A stretch of DNA of 10,360 bases from Desulfocapsa sp. (lineage in GTDB: Bacteria; Desulfobacterota; Desulfobulbia; Desulfobulbales; Desulfocapsaceae): assembly GCA_029934815.1 (NCBI GenBank), contig JAOZLM010000060.1, positions 1 through 10,360 on the forward strand. The letters run 5' to 3'. The notes below the pieces were generated by a model that saw nothing but the letters and a program-made list of their open reading frames with translations, had not been told where the DNA came from and ran no database searches. Both the position numbers and the translations under genes were made by a program. This document shows positions 1 to 6,470 of the stretch, in pieces. How positions within the stretch are numbered: the stretch's first letter is position 1; each line of letters opens with the position of its first letter.

Positions 1-1812
1 AATAATCTACTGTTTTTTCTAATTGGTATCTTCCTTTTTACCATGACCAGCGGTACCACAGAGCCGGAATACTCATTTCCAGTCTCACTTGGTATTTTTA
101 CCGCTCTTTTATTCACCTTTGACCTTTTCTGTAAACGTTTCTACGCAAAAACCATACATAACGGATCAGGCCGCTACTTTGATGCCGAGAAAAGACTCAC
201 CCTGCTGGCGCTACTTTTTTATGCACTTTCGCTCTTTATTTGCGATCTCCACTATTACTTAAAACCACTTTCCTTTGACGGACTGTTTCCAGCCCTTGTG
301 AATATCAGTGGACTCGCCTTTTTCTTTCTCTTTTTAGCTATTATGTGGCGACGGGCAAAACCTGCTTACGAAGCCATCTTTCACAGAAGCTACAGTACTT
401 CCGGATTTCTGATTTCCAATATCAAAACCAATCTGCCCATTGTCCTGCCATGGCTTGTGCTTTCGCTTTCCTACGACCTGCTGGCACTCCTGCCTTTCCC
501 GGGGCTTGCTGCTTTCCTCCATTCGGAAGCCGGTGAATACACTTCTTTTCTTCTCTTTTTACTGCTTATTCTTATCCTTTTCCCGCCCATTGTACGCAGA
601 CTCTGGAACTGTACTCCCTTCCCGGAAGGGCCGCTTCTTGACCATTTACAAGATTTCTTTAAACAACAAAACTTTTCCGCTAAAATCTTTCTCTGGCCGC
701 TGTTTGAAGGCAGGGTTATCACCGCAGCGGTTATGGGCATAATCCCCGGCCTGCGCTATGTGATGATTACCCCCGCCCTTCTGGAGCACCTGACTCTTGA
801 CGAACTGGACGCTGTAATGGCGCATGAGATTGGTCATATTCGTAAAAAACACATGCTGCTGTACCTTCTTATTATTTCAGGTTTTTCCATTCTCGCCGGT
901 TTTATTCTGGAGCCCTTTACTTTTTTCATCCTCTCCCGTGACTGCTATTACAGCCTTTTGACATTTACCGGCCTCACAGCAGAAAATATGCTCACCACAA
1001 TCATGGCCGTTGTCGTATTATCGCTAATGATCCTCTACTTTCGTTTTCTCTTCGGCTATTTTATCAGAAATTTTGAACGACAGGCGGATCTGCATGTTTT
1101 TGATGCCATTGGCAGCAGCAAATCCATCATTGATGCATTTGAAAAAATAGCAATTCTCTCAGGTAATATCAGGGACCTTCCCAGCTGGCACCATTTCGGC
1201 ATCGGGCAGCGGATAGATTATCTTGAAAAATGTGAAGCAGATCCTTCTGAGATACAAAGACATAACCGTAAGGTGCGACTGAGTCTGCTGGCTTATATTA
1301 TTCTGGTTGGAGTTGCTGCCTTTGGGCAAAGTCTGCTTCCATCTGATACATGGAAGGTGGCTTATGAAGAGAAATATACTGAATTTATACTCGATCAGAA
1401 ACTCACCAGAGAACCGGACAATGCCCTGTGGCTTGGAATTGCCGGAGATCTTATGCAGCATAAAAAAATGGAAAAAAAGGCTATTGCCGCTTATGACAAA
1501 GCCCTTGATCTGGAACCAACAAACCCTAAGCTTTTAAATAATCTGGCCTGGTTATTACTCACCAGTAATGACGTATCATTACGCAATCCCAAACGAGCTC
1601 TTGAAATGGCACGGCTTGCCGGAATGCAGGTTCCTGCCGGGCATGTTTTGGACACGCTGGCCACAGCATACTGGGCCAATGGTTTTACGGAAAAAGCTAT
1701 TGAGACAGAACAGCAGGCTATTTTTGTGGATCCGGGTGAAGGAGAATATTACCGGAAGCAAATTCAAAAATTTATGAACAGTGAATATATAACGGAAGAT
1801 CCTCAGGCGTAA
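1..1812 (+). CDS. Polytopic M48-family zinc metallopeptidase with C-terminal TPR repeats (5' partial)
   Basis: Membrane-bound zinc endopeptidase of the M48 (Ste24/HtpX-like) family. The frame is open to the left window edge. The 14 codons before the first ATG (position 43) encode a hydrophobic stretch (LLFFLIGIFLF), and no Shine-Dalgarno precedes that ATG, so the true start lies upstream. Numbering from the ATG at 43, hydrophobic segments lie near residues 12-30, 51-69, 81-102, 131-152, 167-184, 271-297, 318-340 and 411-430. The zinc motif HEIGH is at 261-265 and the third ligand is probably E345 in FERQAD, so the active site looks intact. About three TPR-like helix pairs follow from about 458 to 575 (for example AIAAYDKALDLEP). 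M48 enzymes typically cleave misfolded or processed membrane proteins; the TPRs may bind substrates or partners (inference). The stop is 3 nt before the next start, so the genes are probably co-transcribed. The substrate is unknown. Confidence 0.88.
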   Translation, partial: NNLLFFLIGIFLFTMTSGTTEPEYSFPVSLGIFTALLFTFDLFCKRFYAKTIHNGSGRYFDAEKRLTLLALLFYALSLFICDLHYYLKPLSFDGLFPALVNISGLAFFFLFLAIMWRRAKPAYEAIFHRSYSTSGFLISNIKTNLPIVLPWLVLSLSYDLLALLPFPGLAAFLHSEAGEYTSFLLFLLLILILFPPIVRRLWNCTPFPEGPLLDHLQDFFKQQNFSAKIFLWPLFEGRVITAAVMGIIPGLRYVMITPALLEHLTLDELDAVMAHEIGHIRKKHMLLYLLIISGFSILAGFILEPFTFFILSRDCYYSLLTFTGLTAENMLTTIMAVVVLSLMILYFRFLFGYFIRNFERQADLHVFDAIGSSKSIIDAFEKIAILSGNIRDLPSWHHFGIGQRIDYLEKCEADPSEIQRHNRKVRLSLLAYIILVGVAAFGQSLLPSDTWKVAYEEKYTEFILDQKLTREPDNALWLGIAGDLMQHKKMEKKAIAAYDKALDLEPTNPKLLNNLAWLLLTSNDVSLRNPKRALEMARLAGMQVPAGHVLDTLATAYWANGFTEKAIETEQQAIFVDPGEGEYYRKQIQKFMNSEYITEDPQA

Positions 1813-1815
1813 GCA

Positions 1816-2814
1816 ATGAAAGCACATAAACAATACCCAATTTCATTAGATGAATGCAGAAAAGCACAAAAACATGTCTACAAACATCTTGTACCCACCC
1901 AGTTAACACGATACGAAGAGCTCTCCAAAATAGTGGGCGCAGATATCCATATCAAACATGAAAACCATAATCCCACGGGCACTTTCAAGGTTCGTGGCGG
2001 CATTAACCTGATGCACCACCTGCAACAATCCGGAGTTAATGGGGTGGTTACCTTTTCCACTGGTAATCACGGATATTCACTGGCTTCCACTGCTTCATGG
2101 TTTGGAATCCATGCGACGGTGGTTGTTCCCGAAAATACCAATCCTGCCAAAAAACGAAACATACGATCAACTGGCGCAGAACTTATTGAAGCTGGTAAAA
2201 CTTTTGAAGAAGCCTCCAGAGTGGTGGAAGAAATTGTTGCCGAAAAAGGCTATTACTATGTGCACCCTGCCAACGAACCGCATTTGATCAATGGAGTAGG
2301 CACAGAATTTCTGGAGATTATCGAAAAACTGCCCGATATGGACGCAATCATTTTGCCGCTTGGTGCTGGCAGTGAGGCTGCGGCGGCAGTCACTGTGCTA
2401 CAAACAATTAATCCGGATATTGAGATTTATGCTGTGCAGGCTGAGCAATCTTCTGCCGCCTGTTTATCATGGAAAACAGGGAAAATACAATCGGGGCCAA
2501 ACACAACATTTGCCGGTGGTTTTGCAACAGGTACCGGATATGAAATTCCTTTTAGCATTTACAAAGATGCGATCACTGATTTTATCCTGTTACCTGAATC
2601 TGAGATATACGAAGGGATTGCGCTGGCCGCCTATTATACCCAAAATTATCTTGAAGGTGCCGGAGCATCAACCATTATGGCCGCTTTACGCCTGAAAGAC
2701 CGCTTGCAGGGGAAAAAAGTAGTCTTACAATACAGTGGTTGTAACGCATCATCCGAAGAAATCCAAAAAGCTTATAACCATCCTTTTTTCACAGACGGAT
2801 ATACAACCTCATAA
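1816..2814 (+). CDS. Threonine/serine dehydratase-family PLP enzyme (fold type II)
   Basis: Cytosolic PLP-dependent enzyme of 332 residues, the size of single-domain catabolic threonine dehydratases, with no C-terminal ACT regulatory domain. The PLP lysine is K58 in PTGTFKVRGG. STGNHG at 81-86 is the substrate/cofactor loop. GVGTE near 160-164, EGAGAS late in the protein and SGCN at 307-310 (usually SGGN) fit the family. The glycine loop that grips the PLP phosphate is GAGS at 183-186 where biosynthetic and catabolic threonine dehydratases usually have GGGG, so the substrate may not be threonine. Likely chemistry is beta-elimination and deamination of a hydroxy-amino acid to a 2-oxo acid and ammonia (family knowledge). 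The ATG at 1816 is 3 nt after the metallopeptidase stop with only a weak ribosome-binding site, which suggests translational coupling. A threonine-synthase-like or racemase activity is an alternative. Confidence 0.85.
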   Translation: MKAHKQYPISLDECRKAQKHVYKHLVPTQLTRYEELSKIVGADIHIKHENHNPTGTFKVRGGINLMHHLQQSGVNGVVTFSTGNHGYSLASTASWFGIHATVVVPENTNPAKKRNIRSTGAELIEAGKTFEEASRVVEEIVAEKGYYYVHPANEPHLINGVGTEFLEIIEKLPDMDAIILPLGAGSEAAAAVTVLQTINPDIEIYAVQAEQSSAACLSWKTGKIQSGPNTTFAGGFATGTGYEIPFSIYKDAITDFILLPESEIYEGIALAAYYTQNYLEGAGASTIMAALRLKDRLQGKKVVLQYSGCNASSEEIQKAYNHPFFTDGYTTS

Positions 2815-2825
2815 AGGAAAAACTC

Positions 2826-3671
2826 ATGCCATATTTAGGTGCCCACGAATCAGTTGCCGGAGGTCTGCATTTCGCTTTTGATCATATAAAAACTGTCGGC
2901 GGCGATGCCCTGCAAATTTTCACCAGGAATCAGCGACAATGGAATCCAAAACCGCTTTCTGAGGAAGAGCAACAACTCTTTGCCGCTGCATGGGAAAAGC
3001 AGCCCTCCCTGCCGGTGGCCTCGCACGCCTCCTATCTGATCAATCTGGCATCTGCTAAACCTGATCTTATTAAAAAATCAATCGCTGCATTTGTAGAAGA
3101 GTTGAAACGTTGCGAACTGCTGAATATTCCATTCGTTGTGATGCACCCCGGTTCTCACGGGGGTGATGGGGTGGAGACCGGCATTCAACGTTTTACAGCA
3201 AACCTTGATACCGCATTAGAGCTTGCAGACAGTGACGTTATACTGCTTCTTGAAACCACTGCCGGACAGGGAACAGGGCTTGGCAGCCGTTTTGAAGAAC
3301 TGGCTGCAATTATCAACAACTCACAACATTCCGATAAACTTGGTGTCTGTGTGGATACCTGTCATATCTTTGCTGCCGGCTATGATATACGAAGTGAGGA
3401 AAGCTATCGGGAAACCATGGATACCTTTGATCGACTGGTCGGGATAGAACGTATCAAGTTTTTCCACCTCAACGACTCAAAAAAGGGACTTGGCAGCCGA
3501 GTTGATCGACACGAGCATATCGGCCAGGGTGAGATTGGGATTGAAGGATTTCGCCAGCTTTTAAATGATCCCCGTTTTGCAAAACACCCCATGACCCTGG
3601 AAACGCCAAAAGGCAAAGAGTTGAAAGAGGACCGGATGAACCTGCAAACTTTGAGATCACTACTTCTGTAA
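2826..3671 (+). CDS. nfo: Endonuclease IV (AP endonuclease, base excision repair)
   Basis: Apurinic/apyrimidinic endonuclease of 281 residues, the normal length. It cuts the backbone 5' of abasic sites and removes blocked 3' ends in base excision repair, using three metal ions in a TIM barrel. All nine expected metal ligands are visible: H67 (SHASY), H107 (MHPGS), E143 (LLET), D177 and H180 (VDTCHIFAAGYD), H214 (FHLNDS), D227 and H229 (DRHEHIGQG), and E259 (LETPKG). The N-terminal GAHESVAGG is also typical. AGGA at 2815-2818 lies 7 nt before the ATG, and the gene begins 11 nt after the PLP enzyme stop, so it is probably the last gene of this operon. Nothing looks broken; the enzyme should be active. 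Confidence 0.97.
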   Translation: MPYLGAHESVAGGLHFAFDHIKTVGGDALQIFTRNQRQWNPKPLSEEEQQLFAAAWEKQPSLPVASHASYLINLASAKPDLIKKSIAAFVEELKRCELLNIPFVVMHPGSHGGDGVETGIQRFTANLDTALELADSDVILLLETTAGQGTGLGSRFEELAAIINNSQHSDKLGVCVDTCHIFAAGYDIRSEESYRETMDTFDRLVGIERIKFFHLNDSKKGLGSRVDRHEHIGQGEIGIEGFRQLLNDPRFAKHPMTLETPKGKELKEDRMNLQTLRSLLL

Positions 3672-3683
3672 TAAAATTTGAAT

Positions 3684-3720
3684 AGTTACATTGAATGAAC
3701 TGTTGGCCAATAACTTTTTT
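3684..3720 (+). terminator. Possible weak intrinsic terminator after nfo
   Basis: The arms AGTTA (3684-3688 region) and TAACT (3711-3715) can pair, with an inner TTG/CAA step after a small bulge and a loop of about 14 nt, followed by a T tract (3715-3720). The stem is AT-rich and imperfect, so termination would be inefficient. The position, just after the last gene of the cluster and before a promoter, supports the role more than the structure does. Confidence 0.3.
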
Positions 3721-3744
3721 CAATTATGCATATGCAAACAATTG
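3721..3744. promoter_or_regulatory. Palindrome upstream of the -35 box, possible operator or activator site
   Basis: A perfect 10-bp palindrome, TGCATATGCA (3727-3736), sits inside outer arms CAATT (3721-3725) and AATTG (3740-3744), whose centre is offset by one base. It lies directly upstream of, and its outer arm overlaps, the -35 hexamer of the promoter candidate at 3742-3770. That is where a dimeric regulator could act. The regulator is unknown, and AT-rich sequence makes short palindromes easy to find by chance. Confidence 0.35.
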
Positions 3745-3770
3745 ACTTTGTCGGGCAACAACCATATATT
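3742..3770 (+). promoter_or_regulatory. Sigma70-type promoter for the ketopantoate reductase-usp region
   Basis: TTGACT (3742-3747, 5 of 6 to TTGACA) and TATATT (3765-3770, 5 of 6 to TATAAT) are separated by exactly 17 nt, in the only long gap between + strand genes. Transcription would start near 3777. It would leave a leader of about 160 nt before the start codon at 3938. This is the best promoter match I saw in the window. Confidence 0.6.
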
Positions 3771-3937
3771 TATTACATCAGGAGCGTGGTGAGTACTTGG
3801 CGTCAAGGGCTTGCCTAACCTGCCTGTTGTATCTGATTCTGTTTGAGGTCTTTTCGCTTGGGAAGTGAACCCCGTAAACGGAAAGATGCAATTATTTGTT
3901 ATTTATTAACAACTCAGAGCGTGAGGGAGAAATGGCC
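3771..3937 (+). other. Long untranslated leader, content unrecognised
   Basis: About 160 nt between the predicted transcription start and the reductase gene. I recognise no known riboswitch. It has an AGGAG (3780-3784) followed by a 9-10 codon GTG-initiated micro-ORF ending with TAA at 3816-3818, and a short GGG-AAGTGAA-CCC hairpin candidate near 3860. The stretch could be a regulatory leader, a small RNA or a decayed remnant; the sequence alone does not decide. Confidence 0.35.
3923..3929 (+). promoter_or_regulatory. Ribosome-binding site selecting the ATG at 3938
   Basis: GAGGGAG lies 8 nt before the ATG at 3938 but only 2 nt before the ATG at 3932. The protein beginning at 3938 reads MKIVIVGSGAIG, the typical N-terminus of the family. 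A TTG-initiated extension from 3896 adds 14 residues unlike the family. Confidence 0.6.
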
Positions 3938-4888
3938 ATGAAAATTGTCATTGTCGGCAGTGGTGCAATCGGGAGACTTTTTAGTGCTTTTCTGGCAAAA
4001 GGCGGTCACAAGGTCACTCTTGTTGATACTGACCAGGAAGTAGTCGATGCTTTGAATCACTCCGGCGTAGGTCTGATGGCGCCGGGTGAGTCCAATCCGG
4101 ACACCATAAATATGCAACAGGTTCAGGCTGTTTCTGATCCATCAACCATTCGTGACTGTGATCTTATCCTCCTCACCGTAAAATCCCGCTCCACCCTTTC
4201 TGCAGCCCGGAGTGTTCGCCATCTTATCAACGAGTCTTCTCCTATCCTCACCTTGCAGACAGGTTTGGGCAACATCGAGATTCTTGAAAAACTGGTTCCT
4301 CCTGAACATATTATCGCTGGCTTTACCTTTATGTCGGCAACAGCTCTTGGTAGCAACCGGGTTCGTCAGGGCGGAATAGGCAAGACTTATCTCGGCGAAT
4401 TAAACGGTGATTTCAGCCCAAGGCTCGCGAAGGTATGCAAAACCTTTACTGACTGCGGCCTGTTGAACCAGATGGTGCACAGGATTATAGGCAGACTCTG
4501 GTGTAAGGTGATCGTTTATTCGGCCATCAATCCGCTCTCTTCGATTCTCAGAATCCCCAATGGCAGCTTGCTTTCTCAAATGGAGTCAGTGATGCTAATG
4601 AAAAAACTGATTGACGAAGGCAAAAAAGTTGCCGATGCATCTGCCGTTGATCTGGTCTACCCGGATCTCTACGAATTGCTTTTTGACGCCTGTAAGCAGA
4701 GCAGTAATAATCTGTCTTCCATGCTCCAGGATCTGCTCAATAACCGACCCACGGAAATTGATGCCCAGAATGGAGCGATTTGCCGGATAGCCGAAGAAAA
4801 TAGGATTTCCACTCCCACCCATCACACCATGGTGCAGTTGGTTAAATTACTGGAGCACTGGAAACCCAATCAGGACAGTAGGTTTTAA
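3938..4888 (+). CDS. Ketopantoate reductase (PanE/ApbA)-family NADPH-dependent oxidoreductase
   Basis: Protein of 316 residues from the chosen ATG. It has an N-terminal Rossmann fold with dinucleotide loop GSGAIG at 7-12, the strand LILLTVKS near 77-84, and a C-terminal helical domain. PanE makes pantoate from ketopantoate with NADPH for coenzyme A synthesis. The catalytic lysine (K190 in LWCK), N198 (AINPL), SSMLQD at 260-265 and E273 (RPTEID) are kept. Two asparagines I recall from the E. coli active site (N98 and N180) appear as T108 (QTGLGN) and Y194 (VIVYSAINP). A different 2-keto acid substrate is therefore possible, and panE is not assigned. The gene is the first behind the promoter at 3742 and lies 60 nt before usp. 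Confidence is high for the family and moderate for the substrate. Confidence 0.87.
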   Translation: MKIVIVGSGAIGRLFSAFLAKGGHKVTLVDTDQEVVDALNHSGVGLMAPGESNPDTINMQQVQAVSDPSTIRDCDLILLTVKSRSTLSAARSVRHLINESSPILTLQTGLGNIEILEKLVPPEHIIAGFTFMSATALGSNRVRQGGIGKTYLGELNGDFSPRLAKVCKTFTDCGLLNQMVHRIIGRLWCKVIVYSAINPLSSILRIPNGSLLSQMESVMLMKKLIDEGKKVADASAVDLVYPDLYELLFDACKQSSNNLSSMLQDLLNNRPTEIDAQNGAICRIAEENRISTPTHHTMVQLVKLLEHWKPNQDSRF

Positions 4889-4898
4889 CAAGAAGGAA

Positions 4899-4928
4899 TT
4901 GTTTGCTGCACATAGCAGCTCGAAACAA
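4899..4928 (+). promoter_or_regulatory. Intercistronic hairpin between the reductase and usp genes
   Basis: A strong inverted repeat: TTGTTT (4899-4904) plus GCTGC (4905-4909), loop ACATA, then GCAGC (4915-4919), a 3-nt bulge TCG, and AAACAA (4923-4928). All 11 base pairs are Watson-Crick. No T tract follows, so it is not a typical terminator. It ends 20 nt before the usp ATG and could act as an mRNA stability or processing element, or affect access to the usp ribosome-binding site. Confidence 0.5.
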
Positions 4929-4936
4929 ATACGTAT

Positions 4937-4943
4937 AAGGTGA
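4937..4943 (+). promoter_or_regulatory. Ribosome-binding site selecting the usp ATG at 4949
   Basis: AAGGTGA ends 5 nt before the ATG at 4949. The alternative GTG at 4940 lies inside this motif and has no good site of its own, so the ATG is preferred. Confidence 0.65.
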
Positions 4944-4948
4944 ATCAA

Positions 4949-5413
4949 ATGGCCGAAAGGGAAAAACTGCTGATTGCTGTGGATGAGACAGAAACATCTG
5001 CGCACACCCTGCAATACGTTGCTCAAATAGCAGGCTGTATGGGAATGATGACCGTCTGCCTCCTTCATATATACCCTGAACCTCCGCCGGATTATTATAT
5101 ACAAGGAGGGACTCTGACAGCATATAAGGAAATCCAAAATGCCAAGGCTGAACGGGTGTTCAGCAACGGCATGGAAATCCTTACCAAGGCAGGAGTACAA
5201 AAAGAACGAATAACAACAGTAAATCGTTTTGCCGAGGGAAAAACCATCAGTGAAGAACTCCTTGAGGTCAGAAGTGAAGGAGAATTTGGCACCGTCGTAG
5301 TCGGCAAGAGAGGTGTTTCGAGAACAGAAGAGTTTCTTTTCGGCTCCATTTCCAACGCCCTTGCCCAACACAGCGTGAATTTCACAACCTGGATCGTTGG
5401 CAATGAGAATTGA
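4949..5413 (+). CDS. Universal stress protein, UspA family, ATP-binding type
   Basis: Single-domain cytosolic Usp of 154 residues, normal for the family. The first strand reads LLIAVDET with D12, the conserved acidic residue at the nucleotide site. The C-terminal motif G-2x-G-9x-G-S is complete: G119, G122, G132 and S133 in VVVGKRGVSRTEEFLFGS, marking the ATP-binding (MJ0577-like) class rather than the non-binding UspA class. Such proteins usually dimerise and modulate stress or energy responses; the partner is not known from sequence. The gene's 3' end overlaps the kinase-like gene by 11 nt, so the two are very likely translated together. The start is set by AAGGTGA rather than the upstream GTG at 4940. 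Confidence 0.92.
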   Translation: MAEREKLLIAVDETETSAHTLQYVAQIAGCMGMMTVCLLHIYPEPPPDYYIQGGTLTAYKEIQNAKAERVFSNGMEILTKAGVQKERITTVNRFAEGKTISEELLEVRSEGEFGTVVVGKRGVSRTEEFLFGSISNALAQHSVNFTTWIVGNEN

Positions 5414-6389
5414 CTGGAATACATATCCCCCGGAGATTATCCCCAAACTGAAACAACACCGGGTCCTAAAAAGTGTTCGGCATCAGCCGAGGGTCTTTAC
5501 CGACACCAGTGATTTCACCTCCATTACCTATGGCGACATTATCCATGTGGATGGCCACTATTTTATCATAGTCGGTCATACCCGTGAGGGACGTTTTGGC
5601 ATTGACAGCCAGATTAAACCCTGGGTTCCCAGGGTTCAGGATCTGATGACTGGTGAAAGATTTATTATCAAGCTGGTCTTCCACGAAACTTACGAGCTGA
5701 CCTTTGGATCTTTGAAGGTTACCTGCTTCAGAAGTCCGGAAAAGGAGGCCAGGGTTCTGGAACTGGTCAGTGATAATCCCTACTTTATGCACGGCAGATC
5801 CGTTCTTGATGACGTGGATAATCTGGTACGCATCCTGGATATTGTCGACGGCAGACGTCTGGACAATCACATTGCAAAATTAGGCGAAAGCCATGAAGAA
5901 TATGTCGAAGAGCATCTAAAAGGGATGCTGCAACATTTCCTCACCTCCGTTGCCGCTATCCGCTTGCTCCACGACAATGGGTTGAAACATGGTGATATTC
6001 GACGGGATCATATCTTTGTTGAGCGGGGTAGTGGAACCTTTCGCTGGATTGATTTCGATTATGATTTTTATATCCCTGAACGGCCTTACGCCATGGATTT
6101 ATTTGGTCTTGGCAATGTATTGCTTTTTATTCTTGGCAAACAGAATTTCAGACATACCGATGTTCTCAACCATCCGAATATGGGAGAAACTGTTATGGGG
6201 ACAATCACCAACAAAGATCTCTCGCTCCTCGCTCAGGATAGAATATTCAATTTAAAAAAACTGTTCCCTTATATTCCCGATGCCTTGAATAATATCCTTC
6301 TTCATTTTTCAGTGGGATCACGGGTATTTTACAATTCTGTAGCAGAATTCCAGAACGATCTTGAAAAAGCGGTTGACACTCTTCCCTGA
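5403..6389 (+). CDS. Divergent Ser/Thr protein kinase-like protein
   Basis: Soluble protein of 328 residues with kinase-fold landmarks in order. A glycine-loop-like GHTREGRFG is at 58-66, and a probable ATP lysine K90 is in FIIKLV. A glutamate-rich helix (PEKEARVLE, E113/E115) could supply the salt bridge to K90. The catalytic loop is HGDIRRDH at 196-203, where classic kinases have HRDLKPEN, with the catalytic Asp as D198. The metal motif is IDFDYD at 216-221 (DFD instead of DFG), and the helix-F Asp is D232 in MDLFGLGNVLL. The key Asp residues remain, so activity is plausible, but the Lys and Asn of the catalytic loop are changed. The first about 45 residues are unassigned. The ATG at 5403 overlaps usp; the TTG at 5397 is a less likely start. 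Context suggests joint work with the Usp and the proton pump. An aminoglycoside-phosphotransferase-like small-molecule kinase is the main alternative. Confidence 0.75.
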   Translation: MRIDWNTYPPEIIPKLKQHRVLKSVRHQPRVFTDTSDFTSITYGDIIHVDGHYFIIVGHTREGRFGIDSQIKPWVPRVQDLMTGERFIIKLVFHETYELTFGSLKVTCFRSPEKEARVLELVSDNPYFMHGRSVLDDVDNLVRILDIVDGRRLDNHIAKLGESHEEYVEEHLKGMLQHFLTSVAAIRLLHDNGLKHGDIRRDHIFVERGSGTFRWIDFDYDFYIPERPYAMDLFGLGNVLLFILGKQNFRHTDVLNHPNMGETVMGTITNKDLSLLAQDRIFNLKKLFPYIPDALNNILLHFSVGSRVFYNSVAEFQNDLEKAVDTLP

Positions 6390-6470
6390 CAACAGGATTA
6401 CTCATTACTACCCAAGCCTAGCTACTACTTTCGTTCATGGTGTATTCCCTCTTCCCCGGAGATATGTGTT

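Noticed and set aside
3797..3868. TTG-initiated hydrophobic micro-ORF of 23 codons in the leader
   Set aside because: The start is weak, and it competes with the better-supported GTG micro-ORF in another frame; chance is likely in a non-coding gap.
3793..3909. Protein-like reading in the leader interrupted by TGA at 3844, considered as a gene remnant or selenocysteine codon
   Set aside because: No homology was recognised, the pieces are under 20 residues each, no start codon fits and no SECIS-like hairpin was evident.
3896..3937. TTG start extending the reductase by 14 residues
   Set aside because: The extension is unlike the family N-terminus, and GAGGGAG is well placed for the ATG at 3938.
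4940..4948. GTG start for the universal stress protein
   Set aside because: The GTG lies within the Shine-Dalgarno AAGGTGA that serves the ATG at 4949.
5397..5402. TTG start for the kinase-like gene
   Set aside because: It adds only two residues and has no better ribosome-binding site than the ATG at 5403.
4847..5446. 199-codon open frame on the - strand across the usp gene
   Set aside because: It is antisense to a clear UspA gene, has no recognisable domain and reads like a shadow frame.
5466..5870. 134-codon open frame on the - strand
   Set aside because: It is antisense to the kinase-like gene, with no motif or ribosome-binding support.
6390..6470. Promoter for the H+-ATPase in the 81-nt gap
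   Set aside because: I found no paired -35/-10 boxes at acceptable spacing, only the GGAG ribosome-binding site before the ATG at 6471.
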